Part shown: positions 25,511 through 33,322 of the stretch, piece after piece
Numbering within the stretch: the stretch's first letter is position 1
Layout of the letters: each line of letters begins with the position of its first letter
DNA from: an uncultured Lachnospiraceae bacterium
GTDB taxonomy: Bacteria > Bacillota > Clostridia > Lachnospirales > Lachnospiraceae
Direction: 5' to 3'
Length of the DNA stretch: 38,051 nucleotides
NCBI GenBank assembly: GCA_947630855.1
Contig: CANRJF010000019.1
Location: 1-38,051, forward strand
Translations under genes and position numbers: made by a program
Notes under the pieces: model-generated
What the model saw: the letters and a program-made list of their open reading frames with translations, nothing else
Database searches by the model: none
What the model was told of the DNA's origin: nothing

Positions 25511-26650
25511 ATGAAAAAAAATTTTGTAATATTATTTTTAACAGGCGCATTGCTTTTTTCAGGATGTGAAAAAGAGAGCACTCCAAATCAGGAGACAAAA
25601 AACGAGGCACAGCAGGAAGCAGTAAAGGAAGAAGCAAAAGAGCAGGAGCAAAAAGAACCGGAAATACAGGAGAGTGAAACACAAGAGCGTGAAACGCAGG
25701 AACCGGAAACACAAGAGTCGGAGAAACAAGAGCCAGAGATACAAGAATCGCAAGAACCTGAGACAGAAGAAAAAGGGGCGGAAGAATCTTTTTCCTTTGC
25801 GGATGTATCGAATATGGGGTTTACTTTTGCCAGCGGTGCAGGGGCATGGAGTACTGAGCTTTCTATCGGGGAAGACGGTTCTTTTGAAGGAAAATATTTT
25901 GATGCTGATATGGGAGATACCGGGGACGGTTATCCAAGAGGAACCGTGTATTATTGCGGTTTTAAAGGGAAATTTACGCCGCCTGTTCAGGTTGATGCGT
26001 TTACCTATAAGTTTCAGATAGAGGAGATGAGCTATGCAAATCCGGTGGGAACGGAGGAAATCAAAGACGAAGTCCGCTATGAATATTCCGATGCATATGG
26101 CTTAAATGAAGCCGAGGATTTTTATATGTATCTGCCGGGAACTTCTTTTGACAAGTTGTCTGATGAAATGATGAGATGGCTTGGAACTTTTGGTATAAAT
26201 AAGGAGAATGGGGATAAGTTAGATTGTTATGCACTTTATAATGTTACGCCTCAATACGGATTTGCCGGTTACGAGGGAATAAGTCCTTATGAATTGGCTA
26301 TGGAAAGTTTGGACAGTGCACAGGCCACAGATGATACCCTGGGTAAACAGCTTGAAACGGAAGCCTTAAACCAAATTGAAATGAATGATATTTCAAGACA
26401 GATTTATGAAGCATGGGACAATTCCTTAAACTATATCTGGTCACTGATAAAAGAGAATCTTTCAGAAGAAGAATACGAAAAGCTGCTAAATGAGCAGCGC
26501 AGTTGGATAGAAGAGAAAGAACAAAAGGTAAAGGAGGCAGGCGCTGAATGTGAAGGGGGAAGTATGCAGCCTTTGCTTGAGAATGGCAAGGCGGCAGAAT
26601 TGACCAGGGAGAGGGCATATGAACTTGTAGAATATCTGTCAGAAGAATAA
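25511..26650 (+). CDS. Lipoprotein with acidic repeat linker and LprI-like C-terminal domain
   Basis: A 379-residue protein with a lipoprotein signal peptide: MKKN, a hydrophobic core, and lipobox FSGC with Cys19. Residues about 20-90 are Glu/Gln-rich, with five-residue repeats of the type QEPET or QESEK at 49-86, a flexible surface spacer. A middle beta-rich domain (about 92-240) is unrecognised. The end, from about DNSLNYIWSLIK to the C-terminus, matches the LprI/DUF1311 pattern with NEQRSWIEEKE, a Cys, GGS and a final helix; members of that family include lysozyme inhibitors. It precedes an ECF sigma / anti-sigma pair, so an envelope-stress role is plausible. The ATG follows GAGAGG. Function is inferred from the domain only. 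Confidence 0.75.
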   Translation: MKKNFVILFLTGALLFSGCEKESTPNQETKNEAQQEAVKEEAKEQEQKEPEIQESETQERETQEPETQESEKQEPEIQESQEPETEEKGAEESFSFADVSNMGFTFASGAGAWSTELSIGEDGSFEGKYFDADMGDTGDGYPRGTVYYCGFKGKFTPPVQVDAFTYKFQIEEMSYANPVGTEEIKDEVRYEYSDAYGLNEAEDFYMYLPGTSFDKLSDEMMRWLGTFGINKENGDKLDCYALYNVTPQYGFAGYEGISPYELAMESLDSAQATDDTLGKQLETEALNQIEMNDISRQIYEAWDNSLNYIWSLIKENLSEEEYEKLLNEQRSWIEEKEQKVKEAGAECEGGSMQPLLENGKAAELTRERAYELVEYLSEE

Positions 26651-26739
26651 TAATATAGAATACGATTATTTTTGTATTTTCCTGCATCTAAAATCCCTGT
26701 TTTCCCATCTAATAATTGTAAGAAGTAAAGAGGCCACAC

Positions 26740-26775
26740 TGTTTCGAGCAGTCTCAAACACTTACTGTTTGAGGC
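26740..26775 (+). promoter_or_regulatory. Overlapping alternative hairpins over the ECF sigma ribosome site
   Basis: CTCAAAC at 26753-26759 can pair with GTTTCGAG just upstream (26741-26748, one bulged C, loop CAGT). It can also pair with GTTTGAG just downstream (26767-26773, loop ACTTACT). The second pairing extends to nine base pairs over 26751-26775 and buries the GAGG (26771-26774) that precedes the ATG at 26784. Only one hairpin can form at a time. This is a candidate translational switch. Confidence 0.4.
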
Positions 26776-26783
26776 GTAAGAAC

Positions 26784-27320
26784 ATGATTCAGGCAAAAAT
26801 GAAAACGGAGGATAAAAAATTGAAGGAATTTGTACGACGGGCACAGCATGGCGATGCCGATAGTTTCATTCGCCTTGTTGAGGAAAATAAGCAGACCCTA
26901 ATGCGGGTAGCCTGCGGTTTTTTCCAAAGCAGGGAAGACGTGGCGGATGTCATACAGGAAACCATTGCAGATGCCTATGAACACATCAGGGAATTGAAAA
27001 AGCCGGAATATTTTAAGACATGGCTGGTTCGGATTTTGATTAATAATTGCAGTTGTCTTTACAATCAAAATAAAAAAAGCGTAGGCATGGAAGAAATTGC
27101 GGAAACTGCCGGTGAAAGTTTTGAGATGGCAAATATAGAATTTTTGGAAATGATACGCTCGCTGCCGGAAGATTCACGGGTTATTTTTCAACTGTATTAT
27201 GGGGAAAATTTTACCACAAGGGAGATTAGCGAGATACTGCACAAAAAAGAGAGCACTGTAAAGAGTAAACTGCACCGGGGAAAGGAGCAGATTCGCTCCC
27301 AGATGCAGTTGATATCTTAA
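26784..27320 (+). CDS. ECF-type RNA polymerase sigma factor
   Basis: A 178-residue sigma-70 family factor of the extracytoplasmic function group. Sigma region 2 covers about 25-95 (FIRLVEENKQTLMRVACGFF, DVADVIQETIADAYEHI). Region 4 covers about 120-172 (PEDSRVIFQLYYGENFTTREISEIL, VKSKLHRGKEQI). It directs polymerase to a small regulon in response to a signal relayed by the membrane anti-sigma protein encoded next. Start choice is open: ATG 26784 has GAGG nine bases upstream, while TTG 26820 has GGAGG eight bases upstream and would remove 12 residues. Confidence 0.88.
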   Translation: MIQAKMKTEDKKLKEFVRRAQHGDADSFIRLVEENKQTLMRVACGFFQSREDVADVIQETIADAYEHIRELKKPEYFKTWLVRILINNCSCLYNQNKKSVGMEEIAETAGESFEMANIEFLEMIRSLPEDSRVIFQLYYGENFTTREISEILHKKESTVKSKLHRGKEQIRSQMQLIS

Positions 27321-27321
27321 A

Positions 27322-27395
27322 AAATGTGTATGCACTGGAGTATAAAAGCAGGACAAGAAAGAGAGGAAATGCTCCAGAGCATATCTGTATGTCCA
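27322..27395. repeat. Palindromic repeat element in the sigma/anti-sigma gap
   Basis: TATGCACTGGAG at 27329-27340 is inverted as CTCCAGAGCATA at 27372-27383, 11 of 12 paired. The left 24 bases (27322-27345) recur inverted at 33153-33176 with one mismatch. This makes it a dispersed element of which one fuller and one partial copy are visible. It overlaps the first of two 26-bp direct repeats. Confidence 0.5.
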
Positions 27396-27421
27396 AAAAG
27401 CAGGACAAGAAAGAGAGGAAA
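27344..27421 (+). repeat. Pair of 26-bp perfect direct repeats
   Basis: Identical 26-base copies lie at 27344-27369 and 27396-27421. Each starts AAAAGCAGGACAAG and ends AGAGAGGAAA. The second copy supplies the ribosome site of the anti-sigma gene; the first repeats the same GAGAGG motif, with an ATG at 27369 that leads into an out-of-frame reading. They may have arisen by local duplication. Confidence 0.7.
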
Positions 27422-27425
27422 CAAA

Positions 27426-28616
27426 ATGCGAGAATATACGGAAAAAGAATATCGGAATGTGTTAGGTCAAAAACTGCAGGAAGTGGATTTTATAGAAGAA
27501 AAAATGCAGCAGACATACAGTAAAATAAAAAAGCAGGAGGAAAGAAAGAAGAACAGGAGAAAGACCAAATTCCTGGCGGGTTTATCTGCCGTGGCGGCAT
27601 CCCTTGTGATGCTGATTACATTTTGCGCGGCAAATCCGGCATTGGCGGCAAAACTTCCCATTATGGGTTCATTTTTTAAGGACGTGGAAGAGAAAGTGTC
27701 CTATAAGGGGGATTACAGCAGCCGTTCGGAAAAACTCATACCGGAGAGCAGCACAGAAACAGGCACGGAAGAATCTGTTACAGACAGCCCTTATATTCAG
27801 GCGGGCAACGGCGTAACAATTACTCTGGGGGAAGTGTACTGCAATGATATGGCATTGTACTTAGGGATTCAGATTCAAAAAGACGAGCCTCTATCCCAGG
27901 AGAGTATAGAAGCATGTACCTATGCTGACGGTGTAAACCGGGTGTCTATGGTATCCACGCTGATAGTAGAAGGGCAGGAATCCGGCGGCAGCGACATTTA
28001 TATGTGTCCCAATTCTATGGAGGGTTCTTTTGATGACGAATATACTTTTACGGGAATTTTACGGGTAGATGCCCAGGATTTTGTAGAGGAACTGACCCCG
28101 GGGTATGATGGATTGATAGACGGAGAAAATTGGGGGGAGCATTTTAAGAGGGTGGATATACCGGATAATTTTTCCTGCCAGTTAAATATCGAAGAAATTT
28201 TCGGTGAGTATGACGAGAATTATAAAAAAACAGGGGAAGTGAGGGGCCCATGGAATTTTGCCTTTGATGTAAAAAAAGATACGTCGGATTTTGCCAGAAA
28301 AGAAATCAATGAGGCCAATGAAAACGGCATCGGCGTGAAAGCCATTATAAAATCCCCCTATGAGATGAAAGGAGAACTGCTGCTTCCGGAAGGGGAAAAT
28401 GAGATTGATTATGTCATTGCAATCTGTGATGCCCAGGGAAAGCCTTTGGACAGGCAGGGAAGTTTTGAAGCCTACGGAATCTATAACAGGGATATTTCAA
28501 AAATTACGGTATACGTGTGTTATTATGATACTTATATGGATGAGTGCAAGGGGGAAAATTATGTGAATCTGCCAAAAAAAGCATTGTTTTCCACAGAAGT
28601 TTCATTTGAAGAATAA
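27426..28616 (+). CDS. Membrane anti-sigma factor, DUF4179-type
   Basis: A 396-residue single-pass protein. A short cytosolic N-terminal segment (1-48, Lys/Glu-rich) would bind the sigma factor. One TM lies at about 49-68 (FLAGLSAVAASLVMLITFCA). The extracytoplasmic part opens with the conserved NPALAAKLPIMGSFFKDVEE stretch and continues as a beta-rich DUF4179-like domain. A longer frame begins at 27324, but the ATG at 27426 follows GAGAGG and gives the normal family start. The gene lies 105 bases after the ECF sigma gene. Pairing with that sigma factor is inferred from position and domain type. Confidence 0.85.
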   Translation: MREYTEKEYRNVLGQKLQEVDFIEEKMQQTYSKIKKQEERKKNRRKTKFLAGLSAVAASLVMLITFCAANPALAAKLPIMGSFFKDVEEKVSYKGDYSSRSEKLIPESSTETGTEESVTDSPYIQAGNGVTITLGEVYCNDMALYLGIQIQKDEPLSQESIEACTYADGVNRVSMVSTLIVEGQESGGSDIYMCPNSMEGSFDDEYTFTGILRVDAQDFVEELTPGYDGLIDGENWGEHFKRVDIPDNFSCQLNIEEIFGEYDENYKKTGEVRGPWNFAFDVKKDTSDFARKEINEANENGIGVKAIIKSPYEMKGELLLPEGENEIDYVIAICDAQGKPLDRQGSFEAYGIYNRDISKITVYVCYYDTYMDECKGENYVNLPKKALFSTEVSFEE

Positions 28617-28683
28617 AAATAATTTTGTATTCTTTCCATAAAAAAAGGAAATCCTAATAAAAAAATGAAAAGAGGATTTTGCA

Positions 28684-31600
28684 ATGGAAAGAAAACAAGC
28701 AACCATGGACGGCAACCACGCTGCCGCCCATGTGGCATATGCCTATACGGATGTGGCGGCAATTTATCCCATTACCCCCTCATCCGTTATGGCAGAAGTA
28801 ACGGATGCCTGGTCAGTGGAGGGAAGAAAAAATTTATTCGGAAATACAGTGGAAATCTCTGAGATGCAGTCGGAGGCAGGAGCGGCGGGAGCAGTTCACG
28901 GCGCATTAACTGCCGGGGCCCTGGCAACCACTTTTACTGCATCCCAGGGACTGCTTCTTATGATTCCCAATCTGTATAAAATTGCGGGAGAAGGACTTCC
29001 GGGAGTATTTCATGTGGCGGCAAGGACTGTGGCAGCCCACGCTTTAAGCATTTTCGGAGACCATTCCGATGTGTATGCCTGCCGGCAGACAGGAGCGGCA
29101 ATGCTCTGTGAATCCTCCGTCCAGGAGGTAATGGATTTGTCCCCGGTAGCCCACTGCTGCGCCATAGAGGGAAAAATGCCCTTTATCAACTTTTTCGACG
29201 GATTCCGCACTTCCCATGAAATTCAGAAAATTTCTGTGTGGGACGAGGAAGACTTACGGGATTTATTTCCTGCGGAGGCGGCAGATGAATTTCGCAGCGC
29301 GTCTCCAAATCCTAATCATCCCTATCTTTTGGGGCAGGCACAAAACCCGGATACCTATTTCCAGGTAAGGGAGGCAGCAAACAGGCATTACAGTAAGATT
29401 CCGGATTTAGTGGAATATTACATGGAAAAAATCAATAAAAAAATCGGTACGGATTACCATCTTTTTAACTATCACGGGGCGGCGGATGCAAAACATGTCA
29501 TCGTTGCCATGGGCTCTGTGTGTGAAACCATTGAGGAGGTAGTGGATTACCTTTTAGCCCAGAATCAGAAGGTAGGCGTCATTAAAGTGCGGCTGTACCG
29601 TCCTTTCTCCAGTGAGGCTTTTTGCAGGGTACTGCCCAAAACCACGGAAATCCTCTCCGTCTTAGACAGGACAAAAGAGCCGGGAGGAGCAGGGGAACCC
29701 CTGTATTTAGATGTGCTTGCCGCATTAAAACAGCAGGGCATAGAGGGGATAAAAATCTTCAGGGGGCGTTACGGCTTAAGTTCCAAAAACACCACTCCGG
29801 GGCAGATTTTGTCCGTATTCGGCAACTTGGATAAAGATGAATTTACCATTGGAATCAAAGACGACGTGACAAACCTTTCCTTAGAGGAAACGGAAACACC
29901 GGATAACTTAAACGAAAAAGTGTATAGCTGCAAATTCTGGGGAATCGGGGCAGACGGTACGGTGGGAGCCAACAAAAACTCCGTAAAAATCATTGGCAAC
30001 AACACAGACCTTTATGCCCAGGCATATTTTGATTATGATTCCAAGAAATCCGGGGGTCTTACCGTATCCCACCTGCGGTTTGGAAAACACAAAATACGTT
30101 CCCCTTACCTGGTGGAAAAAGCCGATTTTGTGGCATGCCACAAGCCCTCTTATCTTTGGACTTACAACATGGTGCAGGACCTTGTTTCCGGGGGCATTTT
30201 CCTACTGAATTGCCCGTGGAACCCCAAGGAAGTGGAAAAACATCTGCCATCCCAGGTAAAGCGCTATATCTATGAACATCACATCCGGTTTTATGTAATA
30301 GACGGAGTGAAAATCGGCAAGGAAACGGGAATGGGAACCACAAGGATTAACACCATCCTTCAGGCTGCATTTTTTAAACTCACCAATATCCTGCCGGAGG
30401 AGGAAGTCACAAGGCTTTTAAAAGAGGCGGCAAAAGCCACCTACGGGAAAAAAGGAGAGGAGGTAGTGCAGAAAAACTGTGCGGCAATCGATGCGGGAAT
30501 GAAAGGCATGGAGAAGGTGGAACCCACAGAAGACTGGATGTGCGAAGAAAGCGATAATTTATTTGGCACAAAAATAGAAGGGGAAAACAAGGAGCAGGAA
30601 GAATATGTAAACAATATTCAGCGCGCCGTAAATGCCTTTGAGGGAAATAAACTTCCCGTATCCGCCTTTGTACCCTACGCAGACGGCCATGCCCCTTCCG
30701 GTACAACGGCTTACGAGAAGCGGAATGTTGCGGTGACCGTGCCGGACTGGATTCCGGAAAACTGCATCCAGTGCAATATCTGTTCCTACGTGTGCCCCCA
30801 TTCTGTCATCCGTCCCGCGGTATTGGATAAAGAGGAGCGGGGAAAGGCGCCTTCCGGTATGAAAACTTTGGATATGACAGGGGAGAAGGAGTATCAGTTT
30901 GCCATTACCGTATCTGTTTTGGACTGTACCGGATGCGGCACCTGCGCTGCCTGCTGTCCGGCAAAGGAAAAAGCCCTTGTTATGGAGCCTGTGGAAAACC
31001 ATTATGATAAGCAGGAATATTTTAATTACGGCAGAACCTTAAGGAAAAAAGAGGATATACTGGAAAAATTAAATCCCGCCACAGTAAAGGGAAGCCAGTT
31101 CCGCCAGCCTCTTTTGGAGTTTCACGGAGCCTGTGCAGGCTGCGGGGAGTCTGCCTATGCAAAACTTGTCACCCAGCTTTTTGGGGACAGGATGTATATT
31201 GCAAATGCCACGGGATGCAGTTCCATCTGGGGCAATTCCTCTCCGGCAACATCCTATACCATTGATGAAAAGGGACATGGGCCGGTTTGGTCAAACTCTT
31301 TATTCGAGGATGCGGCAGAATTTGGCCTTGGTATGCTGCTGGCAGTGGATGCCATCAGGGACGGGCTACGAGAAAAGGTCAGGGAACTGGCAAAGAATAC
31401 AAAAGTGGAAACTCTCCGTCAGGCAGCAGGGGAGTGGATTTCCACCTACCATAAGGGAAGGGAAAATGCCAAAGCTGCGGAGAAATTAATCGGGGAATTG
31501 TTACAGTGCCAGTGTGAGCCGGGAGAAGAAATTTTAAAGAAAAAAGATTTCCTGGCAAAGACTTCCCAGTGGATATTCGGCGGAGACGGATTTGCTTACG

Positions 31601-32223
31601 ATATCGGCTTTGGAGGTTTGGACCATGTGCTTGCCAGCGGCAGGGATGTGAATATACTTGTTTTTGATACGGAGGTATATTCCAACACGGGAGGACAGGC
31701 TTCAAAATCCACCCCTACCGGCGCCATCGCCCAGTTTGCCGCCGGGGGAAAAGAGGGCAAGAAAAAGGATTTAGCTGCCATGGCAATGAGTTACGGGGAT
31801 GTGTATGTGGCCCAGATTGCCATGGGGGCAGATTACAACCAGTGTGTCAGGGCAATAATGGAAGCGGAAAATTATCCAGGGCCCTCCCTGATATTGGCTT
31901 ACGCCCCCTGTATCAACCAGGGTATTAAAGCCGGCATGATGATGGCGCAGCAGGAGGAAAAGAAGGCGGTTTTGGCAGGCTACTGGCATCTTTTCAGATT
32001 CCAGCCTCCTGTGGGGGAAATGGAGAGGCCGGTATTCTATTTGGACAGCAAAAAGCCCTCCAGTGATTATAAGGAATTTTTAAACGGGGAAGTAAGGTTT
32101 GCAGCCCTTGCAAGGTCAAATTCCAAGAAGGCAGAGGAGCTGTTTGAAAAAGCGGAAAAAGAAGCGGGGATAAGATATGAAAATCTTTTAGATTTGCAGG
32201 AAAAGTATCCGGCTAAAAAATAG
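28684..32223 (+). CDS. nifJ: Pyruvate:ferredoxin (flavodoxin) oxidoreductase, second copy
   Basis: A 1179-residue paralogue of the enzyme at 19521-23066, with every expected element: N-terminal AYAYTDVAAIYPITPSSVMAE, 4Fe-4S motifs from Cys694 (CIQCNICSYVC) and Cys748 (CTGCGTCAACC), the proximal-cluster motif CAGCGESAY, and TPP-binding GGDGFAYDIGFGGLDHV with YSNTGGQASK. It differs in a charged insertion near 640 (EGENKEQEEYVNN) and in residues after the second cluster (PAKEKALVMEP). Codon choice is ordinary, with many agg, cgg and ggg codons, so expression is probably lower or conditional. AAGAGG precedes the ATG, and only 67 bases separate it from the anti-sigma gene, leaving open sigma-dependent transcription. 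Another 2-oxoacid as substrate is possible. Confidence 0.93.
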   Translation: MERKQATMDGNHAAAHVAYAYTDVAAIYPITPSSVMAEVTDAWSVEGRKNLFGNTVEISEMQSEAGAAGAVHGALTAGALATTFTASQGLLLMIPNLYKIAGEGLPGVFHVAARTVAAHALSIFGDHSDVYACRQTGAAMLCESSVQEVMDLSPVAHCCAIEGKMPFINFFDGFRTSHEIQKISVWDEEDLRDLFPAEAADEFRSASPNPNHPYLLGQAQNPDTYFQVREAANRHYSKIPDLVEYYMEKINKKIGTDYHLFNYHGAADAKHVIVAMGSVCETIEEVVDYLLAQNQKVGVIKVRLYRPFSSEAFCRVLPKTTEILSVLDRTKEPGGAGEPLYLDVLAALKQQGIEGIKIFRGRYGLSSKNTTPGQILSVFGNLDKDEFTIGIKDDVTNLSLEETETPDNLNEKVYSCKFWGIGADGTVGANKNSVKIIGNNTDLYAQAYFDYDSKKSGGLTVSHLRFGKHKIRSPYLVEKADFVACHKPSYLWTYNMVQDLVSGGIFLLNCPWNPKEVEKHLPSQVKRYIYEHHIRFYVIDGVKIGKETGMGTTRINTILQAAFFKLTNILPEEEVTRLLKEAAKATYGKKGEEVVQKNCAAIDAGMKGMEKVEPTEDWMCEESDNLFGTKIEGENKEQEEYVNNIQRAVNAFEGNKLPVSAFVPYADGHAPSGTTAYEKRNVAVTVPDWIPENCIQCNICSYVCPHSVIRPAVLDKEERGKAPSGMKTLDMTGEKEYQFAITVSVLDCTGCGTCAACCPAKEKALVMEPVENHYDKQEYFNYGRTLRKKEDILEKLNPATVKGSQFRQPLLEFHGACAGCGESAYAKLVTQLFGDRMYIANATGCSSIWGNSSPATSYTIDEKGHGPVWSNSLFEDAAEFGLGMLLAVDAIRDGLREKVRELAKNTKVETLRQAAGEWISTYHKGRENAKAAEKLIGELLQCQCEPGEEILKKKDFLAKTSQWIFGGDGFAYDIGFGGLDHVLASGRDVNILVFDTEVYSNTGGQASKSTPTGAIAQFAAGGKEGKKKDLAAMAMSYGDVYVAQIAMGADYNQCVRAIMEAENYPGPSLILAYAPCINQGIKAGMMMAQQEEKKAVLAGYWHLFRFQPPVGEMERPVFYLDSKKPSSDYKEFLNGEVRFAALARSNSKKAEELFEKAEKEAGIRYENLLDLQEKYPAKK

Positions 32224-32245
32224 GGAACATCCCTCCGGGAAGGAT

Positions 32246-32282
32246 GCGCACAGATGCCGCTGATGGGGCTTCGTCTGTGCGC
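32246..32282 (+). terminator. Hairpin after the second PFOR gene
   Basis: GCGCACAGA (32246-32254) and TCTGTGCGC (32274-32282) form a perfect 9-bp GC-rich stem, extendable by one T-A pair, with a short GCC/GGC stem possible inside the loop. It lies 22 bases after the stop codon. There is no T-run, so termination may be factor-assisted, or the hairpin may protect the mRNA 3' end. Confidence 0.45.
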
Positions 32283-32310
32283 AAACTGTGCCGGAAAACA
32301 AAATCTACCC

Positions 32311-32339
32311 TTTACAATATTTCCCTATAATGCTACAAT
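32311..32339 (+). promoter_or_regulatory. Candidate sigma-A promoter of the coiled-coil protein gene
   Basis: TTTACA (32311-32316) and TACAAT (32334-32339) are separated by 17 bases. A second -10-like TATAAT lies at 32326-32331 with a poor -35. The site is 66 bases before the proposed start codon. Confidence 0.5.
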
Positions 32340-32404
32340 AATTGCACAAGAAAGTCGTAAAATGACGTTTTTGGTCGGGAGAAAGCAGAGCCGGCCGAAA
32401 CAGG

Positions 32405-33112
32405 ATGAAACGGGAAAGGATTTTAGGGAACGTGGAAAAAGAAGATTTTTTATTAAGCCAGATTGATGAATTCAGGGAAAAAGCAAAACAACTGCAGAGC
32501 CTTCTGGCAACAAAAGAAAATAAAGTGCAGCAGTTACAGGAGATTGTGGAAGAGAGAGAGGGAAAAGCCAAGGAACTCTCCAATATGTTAGACGAAAGCA
32601 AAGACGCGGCGGATAAGGTTGTGGCAGGGGTAAAGACCCAGATTGACGGCATGATTGCCCAGGTGGACGCCAAGATGAAAGAGTTAAATGAGACTTTCGC
32701 AGAGCGTCTTGCAGAAAATGCAGTGAACAGTACGGAACAGAACGAGGAGATTAAGAAGACCCTTGGCAGCCAGTATGAGGAAGTAAAACAGTTAATTGAC
32801 AGCCAGAATGAGGAAATCGGGAATATTGTCGGGAAGGAAAACGAGAAAATCTCAGAGACCGTCCTTGGCATGAAGGAGCAGTTTGACAAATTAAAACAGG
32901 ATGTAAACGATAAGATACATACAGAGAATGTAAAATGTTATCGTAATATTCAGACTTTATTTGAGGATTCTGATAAAAAGACGGAACTTATCAAGACAGA
33001 GATAACAGATTTACTTGCCACCAAGACATATTTAAAGATAATTTCCGCAGTTACAGTTGTAAACTTTGTAGGAGTCATTGTATTAATTTTGCATGCTTTT
33101 GGAATTATGTAG
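32405..33112 (+). CDS. Tail-anchored coiled-coil protein, function unknown
   Basis: A 235-residue protein I cannot assign to a characterised family. Residues about 12-70 and 95-185 are Glu/Lys/Gln-rich with heptad-like spacing (FREKAKQLQSLLATKENKVQ), predicting long coiled coils. One hydrophobic segment near the C-terminus (about 212-233, ISAVTVVNFVGVIVLILHAF) would anchor it with the bulk of the protein in the cytosol. The central region, with repeated DSQNEEIGNIVGKENEKISE-like phrases, recalls apolipoprotein-like or chemoreceptor-like helices. It has its own promoter-like sequence. Start is uncertain: ATG 32405 lacks a strong ribosome site, and a GTG at 32432 would give a family-like opening. 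Confidence 0.7.
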   Translation: MKRERILGNVEKEDFLLSQIDEFREKAKQLQSLLATKENKVQQLQEIVEEREGKAKELSNMLDESKDAADKVVAGVKTQIDGMIAQVDAKMKELNETFAERLAENAVNSTEQNEEIKKTLGSQYEEVKQLIDSQNEEIGNIVGKENEKISETVLGMKEQFDKLKQDVNDKIHTENVKCYRNIQTLFEDSDKKTELIKTEITDLLATKTYLKIISAVTVVNFVGVIVLILHAFGIM

Positions 33113-33152
33113 GAACTTTTTTACAGTAATGGAATAAGATAGATAGCAGAAC

Positions 33153-33176
33153 TTATACTCCAGAGCATACACATTT
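33153..33176. repeat. Partial second copy of dispersed palindromic element
   Basis: Reading the minus strand, these 24 bases match 27322-27345 at 23 positions. They lie in the 210-base space before the pyrophosphatase start. An ATTTGCCAA / TTGGCAAAT inverted pair sits just beyond. No function is evident. Confidence 0.5.
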
Positions 33177-33322
33177 GCCAAATGATTTGCTGTTTTTTGG
33201 AAACAGAGAAAACCTGTTGGCAAATCAATTGGCTCACGGGTATAAAATGGGGGTGCCACGGCAGGCGGCAAAAAGCCTGGGGCAGCCCTATTAGTATAAA
33301 GGGCAAGAGAGGAAAGTGGAAA

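Noticed and set aside
27344..27421. Possible CRISPR or attachment-site pair
   Set aside because: Only two copies 26 bases apart; no integrase, no array and no mobile element between them.
33182..33322. N-terminal 47-residue extension of the pyrophosphatase
   Set aside because: Composition is unlike the family and no ribosome site precedes the upstream ATG; the TTG start restores normal length.
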